DNA from: Sphingomonas kaistensis
GTDB lineage: Bacteria; Pseudomonadota; Alphaproteobacteria; Sphingomonadales; Sphingomonadaceae
Reading direction: 5' to 3'
NCBI RefSeq assembly: GCF_036884275.1
Contig: NZ_CP145607.1
Span: 248,001-312,000, forward strand
Length of the DNA: 64,000 nt
The stretch's first letter is position 1. Every line of letters begins with the position of its first letter. A model generated the notes under the pieces. That model was given only the letters and a program-made list of their open reading frames with translations, searched no databases and was not told the DNA's origin. Below are positions 26,442-36,672 of the stretch, piece by piece. The position numbers and the translations under genes are program-made.

Positions 26442-27763
26442 CAGCGGGCCCGCGGCGCTCCGCCCGGACCGGAAGCGAGCCGCTTCAGCGCCTTCACCGC
26501 ATAATCAAGCTGGAAGTCCTTGATGCCCTTCTTCTCGAGCTCGGCGGCGGTCATGTTGAACCGCGGATCGGTCGCGTCGTCCTTTTCGAGCAGCTTATCG
26601 TCGACCTTGTTCTGCGCGATCAGGTGGCGGCGAAGGTCCGCCTCGCGGATCGCCGGGCGGTCCTTGTAATCGGGATCGCTCAGCTGCGGCACGACGATAT
26701 CGGGGTCGATCCCGCCCGCCTGCACCGACCGGCCCGACGGCGTGAAATAACGAGCAGTCGTCAGGCGCAACGCGCTTTCCTGGTCCATCTGGATTACCGT
26801 CTGAACCGAGCCCTTGCCGAAGCTGCGCTCGCCCATGACCAAAGCGCGGCGATGGTCCTGCAGCGCGCCCGCGACGATCTCCGCCGCGCTCGCCGAACCG
26901 GCATCCACCAGCACGATGATCGGCCGCCCGCCGGTGAGGTCGCCGGGCCGGGCATAGAAACGCTCGATGTCGTTCTTCTCGCGCCCGCGCTCGGACACGA
27001 TCTCGCCCCGCTCAAGGAACGCATCGCTGACCTGCACCGCCTGATCGAGCAGCCCGCCCGGGTTCGAACGCAGGTCGATGACATAGCCCAGCGGCTTGCC
27101 GCCCGCCGCCTTGTCCATCGCGGTCAGCGCGGCTTCCACCTGCTCGCCGACATTGCCCGAGAAGGTGTTGATGTTGAGGACGCCGATGCCGTCCTTCAGC
27201 TCCCACTTGACCGGGCGAAGCTCGATTCGCTCGCGGCGGATGGTGACGTCGAACGGCTTGTCGCGGCCGGGGCGCACGATGGTGATCTTGATCGGACTGC
27301 CCGGCGCACCGCGCATCTTTTCCACCGCTTCGTCGAGGTCGAGACCGTACAGCAGCTCGCCGTCCAAGTGGGTGATGTAATCGCCCGCCTTGATGCCGGC
27401 GCGGTCGGCCGGCGTATCCTCGGTCGGGCTGATCACCTTGACCGTCCCGTCCTCCTGCGTGACCGACAGGCCGAGCCCGCCGTAATTGCCGTCGGTGGTG
27501 GTTCTGAGCTGGCGGAAATCCGAGGCTTCGAGATAGGAGCTATGCGGATCGAGGCTCGCCAGCATCCCGTCGATCGCGCCCTTGATCAGCTTGTGATCGT
27601 CGACGCTGTCGACATAGTTCGCGCGAACCCGCTCGAACACGCCCATAAAGGTTTCGAGCTCCTTGTAGGTCTGCGCGTCCGTTGCCGCTTGGGTGGCGGT
27701 AACGGCGGGAACCAGGGCGAGCGCCCCGACAAGAGCGAGCGGGGGGAGGAGCTTGCGGATCAT
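26441..27763 (-). CDS. ctpA: S41 carboxyl-terminal processing peptidase
   Basis: A roughly 440-residue periplasmic serine protease. It has an N-terminal signal helix (LLPPLALVGALALVPAV), a PDZ domain (YGGLGLSVTQEDGTVKVISP, GDYITHLDGE), and the protease core with LRSNPGGLLDQA, the catalytic Ser in DAGSASAAEIVAGAL and the Lys in GERSFGKGSVQT. The exact start is uncertain: ATG 27763 (MIRKLL) or ATG 27781 (MAKTG), neither with a strong ribosome-binding site. Confidence 0.93.
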   Translation of the reverse strand: MIRKLLPPLALVGALALVPAVTATQAATDAQTYKELETFMGVFERVRANYVDSVDDHKLIKGAIDGMLASLDPHSSYLEASDFRQLRTTTDGNYGGLGLSVTQEDGTVKVISPTEDTPADRAGIKAGDYITHLDGELLYGLDLDEAVEKMRGAPGSPIKITIVRPGRDKPFDVTIRRERIELRPVKWELKDGIGVLNINTFSGNVGEQVEAALTAMDKAAGGKPLGYVIDLRSNPGGLLDQAVQVSDAFLERGEIVSERGREKNDIERFYARPGDLTGGRPIIVLVDAGSASAAEIVAGALQDHRRALVMGERSFGKGSVQTVIQMDQESALRLTTARYFTPSGRSVQAGGIDPDIVVPQLSDPDYKDRPAIREADLRRHLIAQNKVDDKLLEKDDATDPRFNMTAAELEKKGIKDFQLDYAVKALKRLASGPGGAPRAR

Positions 27764-27827
27764 GGGTCCAGTCTTAGCCATTTCACCGCCCACTTAACAG
27801 CGGCGCGGATGAACGCCCGATGAGGAT

Positions 27828-28955
27828 TTAAGGGGTATCGGGCCGGGAACGCGCGAACAAGGCGGCGGGCTCGGGCCGGCCGCCTTCAAACAGCTCGGCG
27901 GTGACGGGGCCGAGGGCGCGTCCAAGCGCCTCGCCCGCAGCGACCCTGTCACCGACCCGCACCGCCGGTCGGACGTTGGTCAGCAAGCTCGCCCAGCCGT
28001 CGCCATGATCGACGACGATCACCCCGGCGCGGGCACGGAAGGGTCCGGCAAAGGCGATCCGCCCGCTTGCCGGCGCGACGACCTGCGTTCCGGCCGCCGA
28101 CGACACGGTGAGCCCCCGCGCCCGGACGCCGTTATCGGCCAGTTCGCCCATCCCGACCGTGACCGCGCCCCCGGCTGGCAGGCGCCAGGCGAACGGCGGC
28201 GGCGTCCGGCGCTCGTCCGAAGGAAGCGGGCGCGGCTCGGAAGCCGGCAAGCGTGCCAGCGAGGCGGCCAGCGCATGCGCCGCCTGTCGCCGTGCCGCCT
28301 CGCTTTGAAGCATCGCCAACCGCTCGCCGCGACCCAACACCTCGTCCCCCGCATCGAACGCCTGGGCTTCATTGTTTCGGGCCGCCTCCAGCGCCTCGCG
28401 CTCGCGCGCCGCAAAGCGCTGCTGCGCCGCGGCCGCGGCCTTGCGTTCTTGGGCAAGCTGGTCGCGCAGGCCCTGCTGCGCCCGCACCGTGGCGGCAAGC
28501 GCCTCCGCCTCCCCGCGCAGCGCGGCGCTGCGCTGTTCGACCTCGGGACCGAGCGCCCGGACCAGGGCGGTCAGCCGCACCTGCTCTTCCGCCCCGCCGG
28601 CGGTCGCCAGCATCAGCCACGCCGGCCTGCGCCCCGCTTCCGCCAGCCCCGCCAGCATCGCGGTCGCCGGACGCCGCGCTTCGGCCAGGCGCGCGTCGAG
28701 GATAGCGCGGCGTCGTTCCAGCACCGCCAACTGCGCTTCGGTCAGCGCGATTCGAGTGTCCGCCGCCAGCATCGCCTGCGCTTCGGCCGCGCGCCGGGCG
28801 GCCGCCTTTTGCGCGTCGCTGCGCGCCGCCTCCGCCGCCGCTTCGAGCCGCTTCTGCTCGGCGGCGGCAGCCGCGGCTTCCTGCTGCGCGACCCGCACCG
28901 GATCGGCTGCCGACACCAGCAACGGCGCAAGCGCGAGAAGGAACAGGCGGCGCAT
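27828..28955 (-). CDS. EnvC-like murein hydrolase activator (degenerate LytM domain)
   Basis: A 375-residue exported protein: signal peptide, a long Ala/Glu/Arg coiled coil to about residue 240, then a LytM/M23-like beta domain. The M23 zinc ligands are missing: the usual HxH at the end reads VTAELFEGG and the first His/Asp pair is not evident, as in EnvC, which activates amidases instead of cutting peptidoglycan itself. Directly downstream of rlmH (four-base gap) and upstream of ctpA, the usual envC-ctpA pairing. Confidence 0.88.
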   Translation of the reverse strand: MRRLFLLALAPLLVSAADPVRVAQQEAAAAAAEQKRLEAAAEAARSDAQKAAARRAAEAQAMLAADTRIALTEAQLAVLERRRAILDARLAEARRPATAMLAGLAEAGRRPAWLMLATAGGAEEQVRLTALVRALGPEVEQRSAALRGEAEALAATVRAQQGLRDQLAQERKAAAAAQQRFAAREREALEAARNNEAQAFDAGDEVLGRGERLAMLQSEAARRQAAHALAASLARLPASEPRPLPSDERRTPPPFAWRLPAGGAVTVGMGELADNGVRARGLTVSSAAGTQVVAPASGRIAFAGPFRARAGVIVVDHGDGWASLLTNVRPAVRVGDRVAAGEALGRALGPVTAELFEGGRPEPAALFARSRPDTP

Positions 28956-28959
28956 GGGC

Positions 28960-29382
28960 CTAGCCTTGCCGGTGATAGGGATGGCCCGCAAGCCAGCTCG
29001 TCGCGCGGTACAATTGCTCGGCCAGCATGGCGCGGGCGAGGAGATGCGGCCAGGTCGCCGCGCCGAAACTCAGCAGCAGGTCGGCGCTCGCCCGCTCGGC
29101 GTCCTCATGCCCATCGGCGGCGCCGAGGACGAACCGGCACTCCCGCGTTCCCGCATCGCGCCACTTGTCGAGCTTCTCCGCCAGCTCGCTCGACGCCAGC
29201 GCTTTGCCCCGCTCGTCGAGCAGCACGGTGACGCACGGGCTCGGCGCCAGCGGCACCGTCCCCCCGCGGTCGGGTAATTCGGTCAGCTTGTGCGGCCACG
29301 TCAGGCGTTTGAGATACCGCTCGACCAGCTCGCCCTCGGGCGACCGGCCGATCTTGCCGCGGGCGATGATGTGAAGGAGCAC
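28960..29382 (-). CDS. rlmH: 23S rRNA (pseudouridine1915-N3)-methyltransferase
   Basis: A 140-residue SPOUT methyltransferase acting on helix 69 of 23S rRNA. Conserved parts are LLDERGKALASSELAEKL, FVLGAADGH (usual FxIGGxxG, so one Gly is Ala) and the C-terminal QLYRATSWLAGHPYHR knot. Start is GTG. It follows rsfS after a repeat element, the common rsfS-rlmH order. Confidence 0.95.
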   Translation of the reverse strand: MLLHIIARGKIGRSPEGELVERYLKRLTWPHKLTELPDRGGTVPLAPSPCVTVLLDERGKALASSELAEKLDKWRDAGTRECRFVLGAADGHEDAERASADLLLSFGAATWPHLLARAMLAEQLYRATSWLAGHPYHRQG

Positions 29383-29400
29383 GTTTCAGCCGTGGCGCAA

Positions 29401-29473
29401 GCGCCCTTCGACTTCGCTCAGGGCGAACGAACTCGTTGGTCCTGAGCGGAGCGCGAAGCACGTAGGCGAAGGG
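29401..29473. repeat. Extragenic repeat, CTTCGACTTCGCTCAGG family
   Basis: GCCCTTCGACTTCGCTCAGG and, inverted further on, TCCTGAGCGGAGCGCGAAG plus GGCGAAGGGC form an imperfect palindrome with an asymmetric second arm. It lies between rsfS and rlmH. A second member with more even arms is at 49663-49731. Such units are common between sphingomonad genes. Confidence 0.8.
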
Positions 29474-29489
29474 CCGTGGCCCACGCGGC

Positions 29490-29876
29490 TCAACCCGCCG
29501 CCGCCGCCTTTTCGTCCCCGAATGCCCACATGCGTTCGAGATTGTAGAAGCTGCGCACTTCGGGGCGGAACAGGTGGACGATCACGTCGTCGGCGTCGAT
29601 CAGCACCCAATCGGCGGTCGGGAGACCTTCGATCCGGACCAGCTTGCCATAATCCTGCTTCAACCGGTCGGCGAGCTTGTTCGCCATGCTGGCGACCTGC
29701 CGGGTCGATCGGCCCGATGCGATCACCATATGATCGGCGATGCTCGACTTGCCGGCGAGCGGGATGGACACGACCTCGACTGCCTGATCGTCGTCGAGGC
29801 TGCGGAGAACCGCCGCGTGCAGGTCCTCGACAGTAGCGGGCGTGCGAGCGCCTGCCGTTTCAGGGGTATCAGCCAA
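29490..29876 (-). CDS. rsfS: Ribosome silencing factor
   Basis: A 128-residue protein that binds L14 of the large subunit and blocks subunit joining under starvation. The RsfS fold is seen in VVSIPLAGKSSIADHMVIAS, GRSTRQVASMANKLADRL and GLPTADWVLIDADDVIVHLF, then VRSFYNLERMW. The TTG at 29876 is preferred: AGGAG is five bases upstream. It overlaps nadD by eight bases. Confidence 0.94.
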   Translation of the reverse strand: MADTPETAGARTPATVEDLHAAVLRSLDDDQAVEVVSIPLAGKSSIADHMVIASGRSTRQVASMANKLADRLKQDYGKLVRIEGLPTADWVLIDADDVIVHLFRPEVRSFYNLERMWAFGDEKAAAAG

Positions 29877-30519
29877 GGTTTCTCCTGTGTTCTGCGAAAG
29901 GATCAACGTCCCGACCCGCATCCGTGTTGCGGGCGAAACGTTCGTGCCAAAGGGGATCGGCGGCGCGAAGCTGCGTTGCGGAAGTCCGGTCAGGCGGTAG
30001 CCCAAGGAAGACGATCGCCGGGGCACTCCAACGCGTCCAGTCCCGTGCCTGTGCTTCGGGCCGGACGAAGCGCCGAAGCCAGCCCGACACGCGAGCCGTG
30101 CGGGCCTCGTCATCATAGCCGGGACGCGACAAAACAGCAATTGGCACCGTGGCGGCCAGTCTGCGCCAATCCTTCCACTGATGGAATTGCGCCACAGTAT
30201 CCTCGCCCATCAGCCAAATGAAGCGGTGGCGGGGGAAGCGCCGGGCAAGCGCCGCGACAGTATCAACCGTGTAAACCGTGCCGAGCCGGCGCTCGATATC
30301 GCTGACCCGAATGATCGAGCGCCGTGCCTGCGCCCGGGCCGAGGCAAGTCGCGCGTCGTACGGCGCCATGCCCTTCTTGGGCTTCAGCGGATTGCCGGGG
30401 CTGACCAGCCACCACACCTCGTCCAGTCCCAGCGCGGCGGCGGCGGAAAGGCTCATCGCCCGGTGCGCACGATGCGCCGGATTGAAGCTTCCACCAAGCA
30501 GGCCGATGCGCCGCGTCAT
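29869..30519 (-). CDS. nadD: Nicotinate-nucleotide adenylyltransferase
   Basis: A 216-residue enzyme joining nicotinate mononucleotide with ATP to deamido-NAD. The nucleotidyltransferase motif is GLLGGSFNPAHRAHR, with Ser-Asn in place of the more usual Thr-Asp. Also visible are WWLVSPGNPLKP, IWLMGEDTVAQFHQW and the C-terminal RTSATQLR. The nadD-rsfS-rlmH order supports the call. Confidence 0.95.
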   Translation of the reverse strand: MTRRIGLLGGSFNPAHRAHRAMSLSAAAALGLDEVWWLVSPGNPLKPKKGMAPYDARLASARAQARRSIIRVSDIERRLGTVYTVDTVAALARRFPRHRFIWLMGEDTVAQFHQWKDWRRLAATVPIAVLSRPGYDDEARTARVSGWLRRFVRPEAQARDWTRWSAPAIVFLGLPPDRTSATQLRAADPLWHERFARNTDAGRDVDPFAEHRRNLG

Positions 30520-30584
30520 GCGCGGAAGGGCTAGCAGCGCTGGCCGCTGTCTGCCACTCTGCCTTGCAGGGGAAGCAAACTATC

Positions 30585-31715
30585 ATGAACGTCGTCGAAC
30601 CGATCGCAGATGCTGTCACCGGGGGCATCGCCGCGCGCTCCGTCGAGCCGCAAACAGGCGTGGACGGCACCGGCCACACCACCGAGCGGGCCTGCCTCAA
30701 CTGCGGCGCGGCGCTGGTCGGCGCTTATTGCCACAACTGCGGCCAGCACGCCCACGTCCACCGCTCGCTCGGCGCATTCGGGCACGACCTGCTGCACGGG
30801 GTGTTCCATTTCGAAGGTAAGATCTGGCGCACGCTGCCGATGCTGGCCTGGCGCCCGGGCGAACTCACCCGCCGCTATATCGCGGGCGAACGCGCCTCGT
30901 TCGTGTCACCGGTCGCCTTGTTCCTGTTCAGCGTCTTCGTGATGTTCGCGGTCATCTCGGCGCTCGGCGGGCCCGTCGCGATCGGCGGCAAGCGGCCGAC
31001 CCCGACCGAGCGGTCCCAGGCCGCGAAGGATTTTGTCAAGCAGCGCGAGGTTTCGCTCGGACAGTTCGAACAACTTCGCGCCGAACGCGCCCGCCTCGCC
31101 GCCGCCGGCGCGAGTACGGCCGAGATCGATCGCCGCATCGCCGACCAGCAGCGCGATCTTCAGTTGGAGCGGGAAATCTACGAAACGGCGATGGCGGTGG
31201 CGGGTGGCGACGTGGATGCTCCGGCGCTCGAAGAACCCGCCAACGTGACGCAGGCCGGCGGCGGCGATGGCTCCGACAGCTGGTTCGAACGGGCCTATCA
31301 AAAGGCCAAAAAGAACCCGTCGCTCCTCTTCTACAAGCTGCAGACCAACGGCTACAAATACAGCTGGGCGCTGATCCCGCTGTCGGTGCCGTTCCTGTGG
31401 CTGCTGTTCCTCCACCGCCGCCGCTACCGCCGGTATCGGGCGTATGATCACACGGTGTTCGTGACCTATTCGATCACCTTCATGAGCCTCGGCTTCATCA
31501 TCCTGACTTTGCTCCGCCCGCTCGGGCTATCGGGACAGGCGGCGCTGATGGCGATGACGGTGATCCCGCCCATCCACATCTACCGCCAGCTGCGCGGCGC
31601 TTACGAGCTGACGCGCCTCAGCGCCCTGTGGCGCACGGTGGCGGTGCTGTTCTTCGCGATGCTGGCCTCGGGCCTATTCGGAATGCTCCTGCTGCTGCTC
31701 GGGGTGCTGGGCTAA
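30585..31715 (+). CDS. DUF3667 membrane protein with N-terminal zinc ribbon
   Basis: A 376-residue protein. A short zinc ribbon, ACLNCGAALVGAYCHNCGQ, is followed by the DUF3667-type segment in which FHFEGKIWRTLPMLAWRPGELTRRY precedes a first membrane helix. A charged helical stretch of about 150 residues comes next, then three or four hydrophobic segments. Function unknown. The ATG at 30585 has GGGGAAG 13 bases upstream; a TTG at 30564 is in frame. Divergent from nadD. Confidence 0.85.
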   Translation: MNVVEPIADAVTGGIAARSVEPQTGVDGTGHTTERACLNCGAALVGAYCHNCGQHAHVHRSLGAFGHDLLHGVFHFEGKIWRTLPMLAWRPGELTRRYIAGERASFVSPVALFLFSVFVMFAVISALGGPVAIGGKRPTPTERSQAAKDFVKQREVSLGQFEQLRAERARLAAAGASTAEIDRRIADQQRDLQLEREIYETAMAVAGGDVDAPALEEPANVTQAGGGDGSDSWFERAYQKAKKNPSLLFYKLQTNGYKYSWALIPLSVPFLWLLFLHRRRYRRYRAYDHTVFVTYSITFMSLGFIILTLLRPLGLSGQAALMAMTVIPPIHIYRQLRGAYELTRLSALWRTVAVLFFAMLASGLFGMLLLLLGVLG

Positions 31716-32098
31716 GCCTTGCAGGGATATTTGGCGGCCATGATGCGGGTCAGCGCTTCGGTCATGTCGATCCGCTGACGCTCGGCCTTGGGAATGGCAC
31801 CCAGGCGCGCCATGAATTCGCGCGCATCCATCGCCTGCTTGCCCTCGGGCGGGCAGAAACGCGGCTTGCCGCCTGCCTTGGCCAGCGCCAGCCGCTGTTC
31901 GCGCGATTTCTCACCCGCCTTTTTGCCTTCTTCCATCAGCGCGCGGATCTCGCCCCGGTGCATCAGCGCCAGCGGCCCCTTCTTCATCAGCGCCGCCGCG
32001 CGGGCGTGATAGACGTCGGCATTCATCGACTGGGCCGCCGCGGGGACGGCCGCCAGCGACAGCAGGCCAGCGCCAAAGGCGAGGGTCATGGATCGCAT
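31712..32098 (-). CDS. Small secreted protein A of a tandem pair (Rap1a-like tail)
   Basis: A 128-residue exported protein with signal peptide (MRSMTLAFGAGLLSLAAVPA, cleavage AAA-QS). The mature part is helical and ends PRFCPPEGKQ...MAAKYPCKA. It aligns with the upstream neighbour over its whole length (KKGPLALMHRGE versus GKGPMALFDGDY; FMARLGAIPKAERQRIDM versus FLSRLRQIPQAERQRLTL; AKYPCKA versus RKYPCRK), so the two arose by duplication. The C...PC pattern recalls the Rap1a/Tai immunity fold, a weak resemblance. AGGAG is five bases before the ATG. Confidence 0.78.
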   Translation of the reverse strand: MRSMTLAFGAGLLSLAAVPAAAQSMNADVYHARAAALMKKGPLALMHRGEIRALMEEGKKAGEKSREQRLALAKAGGKPRFCPPEGKQAMDAREFMARLGAIPKAERQRIDMTEALTRIMAAKYPCKA

Positions 32099-32127
32099 CG
32101 TCACTCCTGTTGAAGAGAAGAAGCCGC

Positions 32128-32505
32128 TTACTTGCGGCAGGGATATTTGCGCTGCAGCACCTGCAGCATCGCCGCACGCAGGGTCAGACGCTGGCGCTCG
32201 GCCTGCGGGATCTGGCGCAACCGCGACAGGAATTCGCGATCGCCCAGATCGGCGCGCGGCTTGGGGCTGCAATAGAGGATTGGACGCCCGGCCTTTTCCG
32301 CCGCCTCACGTTCGCGCCGGATACTTTCGCCGGCAGCGGTCCCTTCGGCCTTCAGCTTTTTATAATCGCCATCGAACAGCGCCATCGGTCCCTTGCCCAG
32401 CAGCCGGTCGGCGCGGTTGAGGAAGTTTTCGGCGGTGCCGGGGGCAGCGGCGGCGGTGGGAGTGCTGAGCGCAAGCAGCAAGGCGGCGGCAAATACAGGT
32501 CGCAT
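32128..32505 (-). CDS. Small secreted protein B of a tandem pair
   Basis: A 125-residue paralogue of the next gene, with its own signal peptide (MRPVFAAALLLALSTPTAAA). Two Cys are kept (LYCSPKP and KYPCRK), which could form the same disulfide. It is 29 bases upstream of its partner on the same strand. Function unknown. Confidence 0.75.
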   Translation of the reverse strand: MRPVFAAALLLALSTPTAAAAPGTAENFLNRADRLLGKGPMALFDGDYKKLKAEGTAAGESIRREREAAEKAGRPILYCSPKPRADLGDREFLSRLRQIPQAERQRLTLRAAMLQVLQRKYPCRK

Positions 32506-32556
32506 AACCGCACGATGGCTCGTTTTGCGATGAAGGCAAAGTGAACAATCAAAGAA

Positions 32557-32588
32557 AACGCCGCCCCGGTGCTGACCGGGACGGCGTT
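32557..32588 (-). terminator. Rho-independent terminator of ftsH
   Basis: Read on the minus strand, AACGCCGTCCCGGT, a four-base loop and ACCGGGGCGGCGTT form a 14-pair stem with one mismatch, then TTCTTTG. It starts 25 bases after the ftsH stop and separates ftsH from the small secreted pair. Confidence 0.85.
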
Positions 32589-32613
32589 TCGCATTGTCTG
32601 TCTTGAGCGGCGA

Positions 32614-34563
<1,950 letters not shown>

Positions 34564-34816
34564 GGCACGCAATGTAGGAGATGCGCGGCCAACCGCCTAG
34601 AGGGCGGGCGTCATTCGGAAAAAAGCGTCCCGCTTTGGGTAACGCGTGAGACCAGGTGACTCGATTCGCCGCGCCGTCGCCACAACTCGCCTCACCCCTG
34701 ACCCATCTGCTTGTGAGACAACGGAACTTCGACATACCGTTAAGGAAGCAGTGAGCCGAACGCCGTCATAAGGGGACGGATCGAACGGTTTCTTTCGATT
34801 TGGATATGGAGCCCAG

Positions 34817-35674
34817 ATGCGCGTTTTTGCCTTGCTCGCCTGGATTCTGAGCCTGGTCGCCGCCCAGCCGGCGCTGGCCGCGTCCAGCCCGCACCTGCAG
34901 TCCCTCGAACAACAATTATCCTCGCTGCTGGCCGCCCGTTCGGGCGACGTCGGCGTCGCCGCGCTCGACCTCGCCACCGGCGAAACGGTCGCGATCAACG
35001 GCGACAAGGCGTATCCGATGGCCTCGACCATGAAGGTCGCGGTCGCCGCCGCCTATCTCGACCAGGTCGAAGCCGGGCGCCGGCGGATGGACACCGTGAT
35101 CGCCGGACAAAGCGCGCGGTCGCTGATCGAATCGATGATGATCAAGTCGAACAATCAGTCGACCGATCTCCTCATCGCCAATCTCGGCGGGCCGCGCGCG
35201 ATTCAGGACTGGCTCGAGCACAACCAGATTCGCGGCGTGCGGGTCGACCGCAACATCGCCCGCCTGCTCGCCGACAAGCGCGACCTGTGGGACCTGCGCG
35301 ACAGCGCGTCGCCCGTCGCCATGGTCCAGATGCTGCGCAGCCTCGACAAGGGCAACATCCTGACTCCTGCCAATCGCGCTTATCTGCTCGACGTCATGGC
35401 CCGCTGCGCAACCGGCAAGAACCGCATCCGCGGCCTGCTCGCCGGGGTGCCGATCGCGCACAAGACCGGCACGCTCAACAACTACACCAGCGATGTCGGC
35501 TATCTGACCCTGCCGGACGGGCGCCGCCTTGCGGTGGCGTTCTTCGCCCGCGGCGGGACCGACCGCCCGCTGACCATCGCGCAGGCCGCGCGGACGATCT
35601 ACGACGGGTTCGCCGGCTGGGTCCGCAGCGTGTCCTTCGCCGACAGCATGGCCAAGGCGATCAGCGCCAACTAA
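34817..35674 (+). CDS. Class A beta-lactamase-like serine hydrolase lacking Glu166
   Basis: A 285-residue exported protein of the beta-lactamase/transpeptidase fold: signal peptide to about residue 22, SxxK as STMK at 70-73, SNN at 111-113 where class A enzymes have SDN, and KTG at 216-218. The omega loop is short and reads RLLADKRDLWDLRDSASP; the ExxLN general base of class A is absent. It may therefore be a slow or different acyl-enzyme hydrolase, and resistance should not be assumed. It sits between ftsH (divergent) and tilS (convergent). Confidence 0.82.
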   Translation: MRVFALLAWILSLVAAQPALAASSPHLQSLEQQLSSLLAARSGDVGVAALDLATGETVAINGDKAYPMASTMKVAVAAAYLDQVEAGRRRMDTVIAGQSARSLIESMMIKSNNQSTDLLIANLGGPRAIQDWLEHNQIRGVRVDRNIARLLADKRDLWDLRDSASPVAMVQMLRSLDKGNILTPANRAYLLDVMARCATGKNRIRGLLAGVPIAHKTGTLNNYTSDVGYLTLPDGRRLAVAFFARGGTDRPLTIAQAARTIYDGFAGWVRSVSFADSMAKAISAN

Positions 35675-36588
35675 GTCCGGCGCGGGGGCGCGAGGCGGAA
35701 CAGCCACTCGCCCCCCGCGACCCGCACCATCACCCCGGCAAGCGTTCCGCCGCTCCCGCCGTCGAGCGCTCCGATCAGCCGGTCGAGGTCGGGGCCGCGC
35801 ACTGCCGCGTTTGGGTTCAATTCCCCAATCGCCTGCGCCGCGATCCGCCGCCTGATCTCGCGCAGCGGCGACGGGCGATAGGCAAGGGCCTCGCGCTCCC
35901 GTCGCACTTCCTCAGCCCACTCGCGCGCCGTCATCGCCTCCAGCGCCTCAGCCGCATCCGCCAGTGCCGCCGCCGAGCGGGCCAGTCGCTCCGGCTCGAG
36001 CCACGGCGTCTCCGCCAGCAACGCCCGCGCCTGCGTCCGGTCGTGTCGTGGGTCGTGATTGGACGGATCGTCGACAGCGCTCCACCCGGTGCTATCGACC
36101 AAAGCAACCAACTCGGCTTTTCTCAGCCCGAGCAGCGGCCTGACCAGCCTGATGCCCTCTGCCAGCGCCCGCTCTTCACGGATACCCGCAAGCCCCCCGA
36201 CTCCGCTCCCCCGCGCCAGTCGCATTAGCAGCGTCTCGGCCTGATCGTCGGCATGATGCGCGGTAGCGACGGCGGCTAGGCCATGACCCGCCGCCCATTC
36301 TCCCAGCGACGCATAACGCGCCTCGCGCGCCTGCGCCTGGAGGCTCGCGCCCGGTTCGACGGACACGGTGAGACGATCGTGCGGCACGCCGAGCTCGGCG
36401 CAGCAGGCGGCGACCATCGCGGCTTCGCCCGCGCTTTCCGGCCTCAGCCCGTGATCGACCGTGGCCGCACGCACCCGCCCCGGCCGCGTCCTTGCGGCGA
36501 GCAGCAGTAAGGCAAGGCTATCGGGACCGCCCGATACGGCCAGGCCGAGGTCGCCGTCGGGAAGCAGACGATTCAGCGCGGCCGTCAC
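35671..36588 (-). CDS. tilS: tRNA(Ile)-lysidine synthase
   Basis: Converts C34 of tRNA-Ile2 (CAU) to lysidine. The PP-loop AVSGGPDSLALLLLAA is followed by TVDHGLRPES, ATAHHADDQAETLLMRLARG and GLRKAELVAL, as in TilS. At about 305 residues it has only part of the C-terminal domain, as in many alphaproteobacteria. The GTG at 36588 places the PP-loop at residue 19, like E. coli TilS. An ATG at 36633 lies in the loop of a palindromic repeat and would add 15 repeat-encoded residues. Confidence 0.93.
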   Translation of the reverse strand: MTAALNRLLPDGDLGLAVSGGPDSLALLLLAARTRPGRVRAATVDHGLRPESAGEAAMVAACCAELGVPHDRLTVSVEPGASLQAQAREARYASLGEWAAGHGLAAVATAHHADDQAETLLMRLARGSGVGGLAGIREERALAEGIRLVRPLLGLRKAELVALVDSTGWSAVDDPSNHDPRHDRTQARALLAETPWLEPERLARSAAALADAAEALEAMTAREWAEEVRREREALAYRPSPLREIRRRIAAQAIGELNPNAAVRGPDLDRLIGALDGGSGGTLAGVMVRVAGGEWLFRLAPPRRT

Positions 36589-36665
36589 CGTCGTCCCGGA
36601 GGAGGCCGGGATCTCAAGCGGTCGTCGAACCATCGACCGAGGTCCCGGCCGTCGCCGGGACGACG
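36589..36665. repeat. Diverged extragenic palindrome overlapping the tilS start
   Basis: Left arm CGTCGTCCCGGAGGAGGCCG and right arm CGGCCGTCGCCGGGACGACG (read on the plus strand, about 36589-36616 and 36637-36665) are inverted copies with a few mismatches of the unit at 9633-9711. The 20-base loop contains the ATG codon of the longer tilS frame. It fills the gap between cpoB and tilS. Confidence 0.85.
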
Positions 36666-36672
36666 AAGTGCG

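Noticed and set aside
34817..35674. Acquired antibiotic-resistance gene
   Set aside because: No mobile element is near, codon use matches neighbours and the Glu166 base is missing.
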